DNA from: an uncultured Eubacteriales bacterium
Lineage (GTDB): Bacteria > Bacillota > Clostridia > Oscillospirales > Oscillospiraceae
Assembly (NCBI GenBank): GCA_900313295.1
Contig: OMQS01000039.1
Coordinates: 1 to 5,069, forward strand
Direction of reading: 5' to 3'
Length of the DNA: 5,069 nucleotides
In this document: piece by piece, positions 1 through 5,054 of the stretch
Position numbering within the stretch: the first letter of the stretch is position 1
How the letters are laid out: every line of letters starts with the position of its first letter
Program-made: the position numbers and the translations under genes
The notes under the pieces: generated by a model
Seen by the model: the letters and a program-made list of their open reading frames with translations, nothing else
What the model was told of the DNA's origin: nothing
The model's database searches: none

Positions 1-40
1 CGACAGGGTGTGCGGCGTTTTTTATTAGGAGGAACGACGG

Positions 41-544
41 ATGAACATATTTTACCAACTCATCGGGTTCGGCGCACTGATCGCCATGGGTCTCAGCTAT
101 TGGCAGAATGACAAGCGTACCATCTTGCTGTGGCAGGTGGTGGCCAACCTGATCTTCGCCATCCACTACACACTGCTCCACGCATGCTCCGGCGCACTGT
201 GCAGCTTTTTCCAGATTGTCGTGCTGCTGCTTTTCCTATTGCAGGAGAAATTCAACTGGAGTAAACTGGTCACCGCGATACCCATCGTGGCAGTATTTCT
301 GCTGATTGCCGTGGTGACCTATGAGACGCCAGTGACGGTACTGCCCATCGTGGCATCGTTGGCGGCGTTGCTGCCGTTCTTCCAGTCCAGGCGGCGGGTG
401 ATACAGGTGGCGGGCATTGCCAGCGGCCTGTCGTGGCTGGTGTATGTCATTGCGGTACGGTCGTATTCCGGCATGGTGACAGAGTCGGTACTGACCATCA
501 TCACGGCGGCGTCCCTGCTGAAGAAGGAAACCAGAAAGCCCTGA
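41..544 (+). CDS. YgjV-family inner membrane protein
   Basis: This 167-aa protein is almost entirely hydrophobic and is probably an integral membrane protein. Visible membrane segments lie at about residues 4-20, 28-47, 50-67, 75-93, 97-114, 120-139 and 145-160, with short charged turns such as QNDKR (22-26) and QSRRR (115-119). The opening (YQLIGFGALIAMGLSYWQNDKR), followed by a segment resembling WQVVANLIFAIHY, is the pattern I associate with the YgjV family (bacterial inner membrane protein, Imp-YgjV domain); length also fits. The molecular function of that family is not established and I do not assign one. The ATG is supported by AGGAGG at 27-32, eight bases upstream. The C-terminus is a short basic tail (KKETRKP). 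A perfect hairpin starts six bases after the stop. The upstream gene lies outside the window, so operon membership is unknown. Confidence 0.85.
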   Translation: MNIFYQLIGFGALIAMGLSYWQNDKRTILLWQVVANLIFAIHYTLLHACSGALCSFFQIVVLLLFLLQEKFNWSKLVTAIPIVAVFLLIAVVTYETPVTVLPIVASLAALLPFFQSRRRVIQVAGIASGLSWLVYVIAVRSYSGMVTESVLTIITAASLLKKETRKP

Positions 545-549
545 ACGGA

Positions 550-580
550 CAGATCCCCCGGCATATTGCCGGGGGATCTG
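550..580. terminator. Perfect 13-bp hairpin, terminator-like but without a T-tract
   Basis: The arms are CAGATCCCCCGGC (550-562) and GCCGGGGGATCTG (568-580), with loop ATATT. Neither side is followed by a T-run: the plus side continues CCGAAGGGG, and the minus side continues TCCGTTCAG. It sits between the ygjV-like gene and the end of the minus-strand ORF 599-766, where a bidirectional RNA 3' end or stabilising stem would be expected. Terminator function is inferred from position and stem strength only. Confidence 0.55.
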
Positions 581-598
581 CCGAAGGGGTGCGCCGCG

Positions 599-766
599 TC
601 AGGCGTAGTGCTTCAGACCCTGCGCCATGGATGAGGCGGTACAGCGGCGGGCATAGCAGGAGAGCGTATCATGTTTCTCTCCGCCGCACCGGGTGGCTGC
701 TATCAGCGCGGCCAGTCTCCGCTTGCGGGGGACTAAGGGAGTATCCTGTTTCATTTGCTTTGCCAT
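599..766 (-). CDS. Small basic hypothetical protein (55 aa), minus strand
   Basis: I do not recognise this protein. A longer frame runs up to 832, but the start at 766 is preferred because a good Shine-Dalgarno (GGAGGT, complement of 774-779) lies seven bases upstream of that ATG; the upstream ATGs have none. The product starts MAKQMKQD, is rich in Arg and Lys (PRKRR at about residues 13-17), has three cysteines (28, 38, 44), and lacks a signal peptide or membrane segment. A possible -10 on the minus strand is TATGAT (complement of 798-803), without a convincing -35. It is the only minus-strand candidate gene here and is divergent from the pucR-like gene. It could be a real small protein, a remnant, or chance; the ribosome binding site is the main argument for it. 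Confidence 0.45.
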   Translation of the reverse strand: MAKQMKQDTPLVPRKRRLAALIAATRCGGEKHDTLSCYARRCTASSMAQGLKHYA

Positions 767-857
767 GGAATATACCTCCGTTCGTTTTACTACCGCTATC
801 ATAAAACAACGGACGGTCTGTTCCATTGGCAAAAATAAATGAACATTTCTATGAAAA

Positions 858-874
858 TTGTGATAGTATCACAA
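858..874. promoter_or_regulatory. 17-nt perfect palindrome, candidate operator of the pucR-like gene
   Basis: TTGTGATAGTATCACAA has 8-bp perfect arms around a single central G and ends 13 bases before the pucR-like ATG. It covers a possible extended -10 (TG at 859-860, then GATAGT at 862-867), so a bound protein would block transcription. The half-sites TTGTGA/TCACAA match those known for Rex and CRP-type regulators, but the spacer is 5 bases where both consensus sites have 6. Which protein binds is not shown by the sequence; the downstream PucR-like protein itself, Rex and a CRP/FNR-type factor are all possible. Confidence 0.6.
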
Positions 875-887
875 GGGGGCAGAAGCC

Positions 888-2060
888 ATGACATCACAGC
901 ACACAGCGGACTATCCCACACTGCAGGAGGTGCTGCGCCTGCCCGTGTTCGCGGGCTGCACGGTCTGCGGCGGCGCGGCGGGACTTGGCCGTAGGGTCAG
1001 CGGTGTCAATCTGACGGACACACCGGACTACGCGCGCTGGCTGGCGCAGGGAGAACTGCTCATCACCACTGGTTTTGCCATCGCAGACGATCCGCAGGCC
1101 GTGGATGCGCTGCTGCCCACGGCGGCAGAAAAAGGCCTGTCCGGTGTGGGTATCAAGCCGGGGCGCTACCTGCCCAGCCCCCTGCCGGCGGCGCTGGCGG
1201 AGAAGGCTGACCGACTGGGACTGCCGCTGCTCCAACTGCCGACCGATATGCGCTTTGCCGAGTTGGCCGATGCGGTGTCCCGCGAGATCGCACGGCGGCG
1301 AATACCGGCGGAGCAGGAGCGGCAGCTGGCCGTACTACTGCACCATCTCATCTCTGGCGCGCCGCTGAGCGAAGAGATGGAGCGGCAGGCGGCGGAGTCC
1401 GGTATCCATTTGGAATGTCCGCATACCCTGTTGCGGATACGGGCTGATGCGCCGGAGTTGCAGCGGCGCTCTTGGCTGCACGAGGCAGAAGAGCGCTGCC
1501 GGGCGTTGGGCGCGGACACGTGGGGCGCACTGTCGGAGGATGGCTTTCTGCTGACGCTGGAGGCGGACGACCTGTTCGCGCTGGAGATGCCGCTGCGGCA
1601 GGTGATGGCGGACTTTGCCGCCGACCACGGCGTTATCTGCGGCGTCAGCCGCCCCTACGGCGGTACGATGGGCTTTCAGAAAGCAGACCGCAGCGCCCGT
1701 GCGGCGCTCCACATGGCGGCGCGATCGGAAGCACCCTGCGTGACAGACGACCCAGCGGGGGTGGTACGGCTGCTGGAGGAATCCTCCCCGGCGGAAACGG
1801 ACGCCTATATCCATCGGCAGCTGGGAACGCTCCTGCGGCAGCCAGAGCCGCGGCGGCAAGAGCTGCTGGACACGCTGGCGAGCTGGCTGCGCTGTATGGG
1901 CAACCAGCGCCGGATGGCGCGGGAGCTGCACCTGCACTACAACACCGTGAGTTACCGGCTCCAGCAGTTATGGTTGCTGCTGGAGGCCGATCCGGTCGAT
2001 CCGATGAAGCGATTGGCATTGGAAACGGCCCTGTATCTGTACCGGTACAGGCGCACATAA
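888..2060 (+). CDS. PucR-family transcriptional regulator
   Basis: This 390-aa protein has the three-part PucR layout. Residues about 10-132 are the N-terminal PucR ligand-sensing domain (TLQEVLRLPVFAG, then GELLITTGFAI and EKGLSGVGIKPGRYL, ending in LPLLQLPTDMRFAELADAVSREI). The middle, about 175-290, is the GGDEF-like region common in this family (VICGVSRPYGG, then KADRSARAALHMA). The C-terminus, about 325-388, is the PucR helix-turn-helix (GNQRRMARELHLHYNTVSYR, 338-357). In Bacillus subtilis PucR controls purine catabolism, but family members elsewhere regulate varied genes, so the target here is unknown. The ATG is preceded by a modest ribosome binding site (AAGGGGG, 873-879) and by the palindrome 858-874, suggesting autoregulation or control by another factor. 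The acetyltransferase gene begins 14 bases after the stop and is the likely co-transcribed target. No purine genes are in view. Confidence 0.9.
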   Translation: MTSQHTADYPTLQEVLRLPVFAGCTVCGGAAGLGRRVSGVNLTDTPDYARWLAQGELLITTGFAIADDPQAVDALLPTAAEKGLSGVGIKPGRYLPSPLPAALAEKADRLGLPLLQLPTDMRFAELADAVSREIARRRIPAEQERQLAVLLHHLISGAPLSEEMERQAAESGIHLECPHTLLRIRADAPELQRRSWLHEAEERCRALGADTWGALSEDGFLLTLEADDLFALEMPLRQVMADFAADHGVICGVSRPYGGTMGFQKADRSARAALHMAARSEAPCVTDDPAGVVRLLEESSPAETDAYIHRQLGTLLRQPEPRRQELLDTLASWLRCMGNQRRMARELHLHYNTVSYRLQQLWLLLEADPVDPMKRLALETALYLYRYRRT

Positions 2061-2074
2061 AGGAGTTACTGATC

Positions 2075-2727
2075 ATGGATAAGAGCAGGACGAGCGGTGA
2101 ATGGGAACGGATGGTGTCGGGGCAGCTCTATACGCCTGTCGATCCGGAGATTGCCAAGAGGCACCGTGTTGGTATGCGCCGCTGTGACCGGTTCAACCGC
2201 CTCCCGCTGTGGTGCGCAAAGACCAAACAGCGTGCGCTGGAGCGCCTGATCCCCCCGCAGAAGGAAAGAATTTCGAGGCGTTTGCACCCTTTTACTGCGA
2301 GTACGGCGTGAATATTTATGTGGGGCGGAACTGCTTCGTCAACTACAACAGCGTATTTCTGGATGTAGCGCCCATTACGCTGGGGGACAATGTACTCATT
2401 GGACCCAATGTGACGCTGGCCACGCCCAACCATCCGTTTATCGCCGAAGAACGAGCCTATACAGACTACCCCAACGGCTGCCATGCGTTGGAGTATGCCG
2501 AACCCATCACCACCGGGGATCACTGCTGGCTGTGCGCCGGTGCGACGGTGTGCGGTGGCGTGACCATCGGAGCGGGAAGCATCATCGCCGCCGGCGCGGT
2601 GGTGACGCGTGACATCCCACCCAACAGCATTGCCGCCGGCGTACCCGCCAAGGTGCTGCGGCAGATCAGCGAGAGCGACCGCATACATGTGTGGGAAAAG
2701 TATATAAAAAACAAGCCTCCACGCTAA
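2075..2727 (+). pseudogene. Maltose/galactoside-type O-acetyltransferase, split by a -1 frameshift at a C6 run
   Basis: The gene starts at ATG 2075 with AAAGGAG (2059-2065), which overlaps the preceding stop codon. The first part, 61 codons to about 2257, is the N-terminal Mac domain (EWERMVSGQLYTPVDPEI, then RRCDRFNRL). The homologous continuation (GKNFEAFAPFYCEYGVNIYVG, then LDVAPITLGDNVLIGPNV) is in another frame, open as 2209-2727. The frames join at six C (2251-2256): one extra C would give IPPAEGKNF and a 217-aa product. As written, the initial frame stops at 2309-2311. The second part carries the left-handed beta-helix hexapeptide repeats and the expected catalytic histidine (ATPNHPF), so acetyl-CoA-dependent acetylation of a sugar hydroxyl would be expected if intact. 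Substrate is unknown. The cause may be true mutation, phase variation, ribosomal slippage or a sequencing error. The rest looks undegraded, which favours a recent or artefactual change. Confidence 0.85.
2251..2256 (+). repeat. C6 homopolymer at the frameshift site
   Basis: Six consecutive C lie exactly where the acetyltransferase reading frame must shift by -1. In the starting frame the region reads ATC CCC CCG. A run of seven C would restore the full gene. The tract is short for classical phase variation. Confidence 0.7.
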
Positions 2728-2775
2728 TTTTTATGCAAACAAAATCAATTTAAAAAGGAATGAGGATGAGTTGAG

Positions 2776-3312
2776 ATGCCATTTCATTATCATATCCGAG
2801 AGCTGACGGCAAAAACGACCACGGCGGCGTTCGTGGTGCGGTTTGTGTGGGTGGAAAAGTTTCTTCCCCTCTGCCGCCGGTGCGACAGTTACGGTACCCG
2901 CTGGACCTGCCCGCCTTTTGACTTTGACCCCATGACGATCTGGCACAACTACACCGGCTTGCTGCTGTATGCCCGCATTCTGCAGGCCGACACACCGGAG
3001 CAGCCGCTGGAGGAAGCTCTTGCGGCGCTGAAGCGGGAAAAGCTGCTGTATCGGGACAAGCTGCAGCAGTGGGAGCGAGACACTCCGGACAGCCGGATGC
3101 TGCTGGCCGGCACCTGCCACGAGTGCGAAGCGTGCGAAAAAACGCAGGGGCGCCCCTGCAAAAAACCGGAGCTGCTGCGCTACTCCATCGAAGCGCTGGG
3201 CGGCGACGTGGAGGGCTGCCTACAGCAGTATTTTCACATGCCCATGCTCTGGGGACGGGCGGGCAAAGCGCCGGACTATCTTGTGCTGGTGGGCGGCCTG
3301 CTGCTGAAGTGA
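2776..3312 (+). CDS. DUF2284 cysteine-rich, predicted metal-binding protein
   Basis: This 178-aa soluble protein has two cysteine clusters typical of DUF2284. The first is CRRCDSYGTRWTCPP (Cys 33, 36, 45). The second is CHECEACEKTQGRPC (Cys 114, 117, 120, 128), followed by KPELLRYSIEALGGDV. The arrangement suggests an iron-sulfur cluster or other metal site, which is the usual inference for the family; the biochemical role is not established. Members are common in anaerobic bacteria and archaea, consistent with the setting. The N-terminal part may carry residues of the fold and has no signal peptide. The ATG at 2776 follows a purine-rich stretch (GAGGA at 2762-2766, nine bases away). It lies 48 bases after the acetyltransferase with no terminator hairpin between, so read-through from the pucR unit is possible. 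An intrinsic terminator begins eight bases after the stop codon. Confidence 0.85.
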   Translation: MPFHYHIRELTAKTTTAAFVVRFVWVEKFLPLCRRCDSYGTRWTCPPFDFDPMTIWHNYTGLLLYARILQADTPEQPLEEALAALKREKLLYRDKLQQWERDTPDSRMLLAGTCHECEACEKTQGRPCKKPELLRYSIEALGGDVEGCLQQYFHMPMLWGRAGKAPDYLVLVGGLLLK

Positions 3313-3319
3313 TGCGGAT

Positions 3320-3365
3320 AAAACGACTGCGATGGCGGAACAAAACGCCTTTGCAGTCGTTTTTT
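3320..3365 (+). terminator. Intrinsic terminator after the DUF2284 gene
   Basis: The outer stem is AAAACGACTGC (3320-3330) with GCAGTCGTTTT (3353-3363). An inner stem GGCG (3334-3337) pairs with CGCC (3346-3349) around an A-rich loop. The descending arm runs into six T (3360-3365). This closes the unit upstream of rex; the A-run on the left arm could also permit function on the minus strand. Confidence 0.85.
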
Positions 3366-3416
3366 ACGGATCCTCAGCGGCCAAATGCAATTTGCGAAGA
3401 AAATTTCCAAAAAACA

Positions 3417-3435
3417 TTGTTAAAAAAGTTGACAA
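3417..3435. promoter_or_regulatory. Imperfect Rex-type operator overlapping the rex -35
   Basis: TTGTTAA (3417-3423) and TTGACAA (3429-3435) form an inverted repeat with one mismatch and a 5-base spacer. The Clostridia Rex consensus is TTGTTAA-N4-TTAACAA, so this site has close half-sites but is one base longer. It contains the -35 hexamer of the rex promoter, so binding would repress rex. Autoregulation by Rex is known in several Gram-positive bacteria. The assignment rests on sequence similarity and position. Confidence 0.55.
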
Positions 3436-3457
3436 GTAGCCCTTCCTGCGTTACAAT
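3429..3457 (+). promoter_or_regulatory. Sigma-A promoter of rex
   Basis: A perfect -35 TTGACA (3429-3434), 17 bases, and a -10 TACAAT (3452-3457, five of six) form a near-consensus housekeeping promoter. Transcription would start near 3464, giving a leader of about 35 bases before the rex ATG. Confidence 0.85.
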
Positions 3458-3498
3458 TATGGATAATCAAACGCAAAGGAAAAGGATCGAACCGATTT

Positions 3499-4128
3499 AT
3501 GAAAAAGCAAAAAGTATCTGATGCCGTCATTCATCGTCTTCCCCGCTATTACCGCTATCTGGATGACCTTTATAATAAAGGCGTCGTGCGTATTTCCTCC
3601 AATTCCCTGGGCAGTAAAATGGACATCACCGCCTCCCAGATCCGCCAGGATCTGAGCTGCTTCGGTGAGTTCGGCCAGCAGGGATACGGGTACAATGTGG
3701 CCGAGCTACGCTCGGAGATCGGGCATATTCTGGGCATTGACAAAGGCCACCGCCTCATCATCATCGGCGTCGGCCATCTGGGTCATGCTCTGCTGCAGAA
3801 CTTTGATTTTGAAAAGGTCGGCTTCCATGTGGACACCGCCTTCGACATCTCTCCGGATCTCATCGGCACCAACATCCACGATGTCACCATCCGCTCCATG
3901 GACGAGCTGGAGCAGTATGTGGCGGAAAACCGCCCCAACGTGGCCGTGCTGACGGTGCCGCAGCATGTGGCGCAGCCCATGGCCAGCCGCCTCATCGACC
4001 TGGGCATCAAGGGCTTTTGGAACTTCACAAATGTGGAGCTGAGCACCGACGTGCCGGATGTTTTCTTTGAGGACGTGCATTTTGTGGACACGCTGCTGAC
4101 CTTGAGCTACCGCATCACCCGCCCCTGA
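3499..4128 (+). CDS. rex: Redox-sensing transcriptional repressor Rex
   Basis: Rex senses the NADH/NAD+ ratio: it binds operators when NADH is low and lets go when NADH binds, typically releasing fermentation and alternative-electron-acceptor genes. The 209-aa length is normal. Residues about 7-78 form the winged-helix DNA-binding domain (RLPRYYRYLDDLYNKGVVRI, then ITASQIRQDLSCFGEFGQQGYGYNV, 43-67). The Rossmann NAD(H) domain follows, with GVGHLGHA at 90-97 matching the GxGxxGxA dinucleotide motif. The C-terminus (FWNFTNVEL, then VHFVDTLLTLSYRI) is also Rex-like. The ATG is preceded by AAAGGA (3481-3486), 12 bases away, a rather long spacing, but no better start exists and the N-terminus aligns with family proteins. 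The gene has its own sigma-A promoter with a Rex-like operator on it. No hairpin terminator follows before the small Cys-rich gene, so some read-through is possible. Confidence 0.96.
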   Translation: MKKQKVSDAVIHRLPRYYRYLDDLYNKGVVRISSNSLGSKMDITASQIRQDLSCFGEFGQQGYGYNVAELRSEIGHILGIDKGHRLIIIGVGHLGHALLQNFDFEKVGFHVDTAFDISPDLIGTNIHDVTIRSMDELEQYVAENRPNVAVLTVPQHVAQPMASRLIDLGIKGFWNFTNVELSTDVPDVFFEDVHFVDTLLTLSYRITRP

Positions 4129-4153
4129 TGCACCTTTCTCTCCGACCGGCATA

Positions 4154-4193
4154 CTATGAAGTGAGGCCCGCGACACGGCCCCAAATTTCATAG
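4154..4193 (+). other. Nested inverted repeat running into the ribosome binding site of the Cys-rich gene
   Basis: CTATGAA (4154-4160) pairs perfectly with TTCATAG (4187-4193). Inside it, GGCC (4165-4168) can pair with GGCC (4177-4180), flanked by TG/CA pairs and one A-C mismatch. The last base of the outer stem is the first G of the GGGAGG ribosome binding site. In a read-through transcript from rex this structure could affect translation of the small gene. No T-run follows, so it is not a terminator. Function is inferred. Confidence 0.45.
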
Positions 4194-4205
4194 GGAGGTC
4201 ACAAT

Positions 4206-4334
4206 ATGTGCAATCAGGGGAATAGCTGCTGGATCATCATCTGCGTCATCATCCTGTTCCTGTTCTGCGGCAATGGCTGCGGTTGCGGCTGCGGCTGCAA
4301 CAACAACCAGAACAGCTGCGGCTGCGGCTGCTGA
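4206..4334 (+). CDS. 42-aa Cys/Gly-rich small membrane peptide
   Basis: The frame is short but well supported: GGGAGG (4193-4198) lies seven bases before ATG 4206, and a very strong terminator starts 16 bases after the stop. The peptide has three parts. Residues 1-8 (MCNQGNSC) form a short polar head. Residues 9-20 (WIIICVIILFLF) form a single hydrophobic segment, short for a full membrane span but enough for anchoring. Residues 21-42 form a tail of Gly-Cys repeats (GCGCGCGC, 24-31, and CGCGC, 38-42) with an Asn-rich middle. Eleven of 42 residues are cysteine. Similar short high-cysteine peptides in gut Clostridia are, from memory, sometimes labelled chorion-class high-cysteine proteins; small YjcZ-like sporulation peptides are another comparison. 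Neither can be confirmed here. Metal binding, disulfide cross-linking or a spore-coat role are possibilities only. No modification enzyme gene is nearby to suggest a RiPP. Confidence 0.75.
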   Translation: MCNQGNSCWIIICVIILFLFCGNGCGCGCGCNNNQNSCGCGC

Positions 4335-4350
4335 CCGGCTGAAAAGCTTT

Positions 4351-4390
4351 ATCCCCCCGTCCGACAGGACGGGGGGATTTCTTTCTTTTT
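4351..4390 (+). terminator. Strong intrinsic terminator after the Cys-rich gene
   Basis: A perfect 12-bp stem, ATCCCCCCGTCC (4351-4362) with GGACGGGGGGAT (4367-4378), has a GACA loop and is followed by a T-rich tail (4378-4391, interrupted by two C). It insulates the small gene from the Nudix gene. Confidence 0.93.
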
Positions 4391-4405
4391 TCACAGGCAA
4401 AAATG

Positions 4406-4414
4406 TGGTATACT
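4406..4414 (+). promoter_or_regulatory. Extended -10 promoter of the Nudix gene
   Basis: TGGTATACT is an extended -10 (TG, one base, TATACT at 4409-4414). No good -35 exists at 17 bases (a T-run of the terminator lies there); TTCACA at 4390-4395 is only 13 bases away. Transcription would start near 4421, leaving a leader that is little more than the ribosome binding site. Confidence 0.6.
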
Positions 4415-4436
4415 ATATAAAAAGGAGGTGCTTTCC

Positions 4437-5054
4437 GTGGATCTCAGCGCCATTGAACGATACTATAGCCGCCATGTGCCCACGCTGCAGGAGGCTCGCA
4501 GCGAATACGCCGTTCTGCTCCCCCTGCTGCAAAAGCCGGACGGTCTGCACCTGCTGTATGAGATGCGCGCCTCCTCTCTGCAGCACCATCGCAGTGAGGT
4601 GTGCTTCCCCGGCGGCCGCATGGAACGCGGGGAAACTCCCGCCGCCTGCGCCCTGCGGGAAACATGGGAGGAGCTGGGCATCGCCCCCGACCGAATCCGG
4701 ATCTTCGGAGAAGCCGACTTTCTGCATCTGCGCTCCGAGTGCCTCATGCGTCCCGTGGTGGGTCTGCTCTCCGGCATTGAACCGGAAGCCCTCACCCTGA
4801 ACCCGCAGGAGGTCAGCAGCGTGTTCACCGTGCCCGTCAGCTGGCTCCGGCAGAACCCGCCGCAGGTCTACCGCTACCCCCTCAGGCCGGAGGTAGGCGA
4901 TGATTTTCCCTATCACCTCGTCCGCACGCCCAAGGACTATTCCTGGCTCCCCGGCAACATGGTGCTGCCGGTCTATGAGGGGCTTCCCTACCCCTTATGG
5001 GGTCTGACGGCGCGTATTACCATGCATTTTATTGAGGTTTATTCGGCTCTGTAA
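4437..5054 (+). CDS. Nudix hydrolase, CoA-pyrophosphatase type
   Basis: The protein (205 aa from GTG 4437) has a complete Nudix box GX5EX7REUXEEXGU at residues 60-82: GRMERGE, seven residues, then RETWEELGI, with the metal-binding glutamates in REXXEE. Just before it is the motif that marks the CoA-pyrophosphatase subgroup (UPF0035; LLYEMRASSLQHH, then SEVCFPGG). The late WGLTARI is also typical. The expected reaction is hydrolysis of CoA or a derivative to 3',5'-ADP and a phosphopantetheine product, in the cytoplasm; substrate is inferred from the motif, not proven. An upstream in-frame GTG at 4428 lies inside the AAGGAGGTG ribosome binding site (4422-4430) and cannot use it; GTG 4437 sits eight bases after AGGAGG and is preferred. 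The gene has its own extended -10 promoter and follows a strong terminator, so it is a separate unit from the Cys-rich gene. Confidence 0.9.
   Translation: MDLSAIERYYSRHVPTLQEARSEYAVLLPLLQKPDGLHLLYEMRASSLQHHRSEVCFPGGRMERGETPAACALRETWEELGIAPDRIRIFGEADFLHLRSECLMRPVVGLLSGIEPEALTLNPQEVSSVFTVPVSWLRQNPPQVYRYPLRPEVGDDFPYHLVRTPKDYSWLPGNMVLPVYEGLPYPLWGLTARITMHFIEVYSAL

Noticed and set aside
1..40. Possible terminator tail (GGCGTTTTTTATT) of an upstream gene
   Set aside because: Only the T-run is visible; the stem, if any, would lie outside the window.
433..804. Plus-strand frame of 123 codons
   Set aside because: It overlaps the end of the YgjV-like gene, runs through the hairpin 550-580, and has no ribosome binding site or recognisable protein character.
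1472..2074. Long Gly/Ala/Arg-rich frame inside the pucR-like gene
   Set aside because: A shadow of GC-rich coding sequence. Only its part from ATG 2075 is real, as the N-terminus of the acetyltransferase.
2760..2774. Tiny frame ATG AGG ATG AGT TGA just before the DUF2284 start
   Set aside because: Four codons ending one base before the real ATG; could be a leader for translational coupling, but nothing beyond chance supports it.
3382..3394. Short inverted repeat CAAAT-GCA-ATTTG in the spacer before rex
   Set aside because: Five-base arms in AT-rich DNA are expected by chance, and it does not overlap the promoter.
4274..4334. GGC/TGC tandem repeats considered as a CRISPR or microsatellite
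   Set aside because: They are Gly-Cys codons in a frame with a ribosome binding site; there are no spacers of constant length.
4188..4400. Minus-strand frame encoding a poly-Ala/Val protein
   Set aside because: It is the reverse of the Gly-Cys repeat gene (GGC TGC codons) and the terminator; low complexity and no ribosome binding site.
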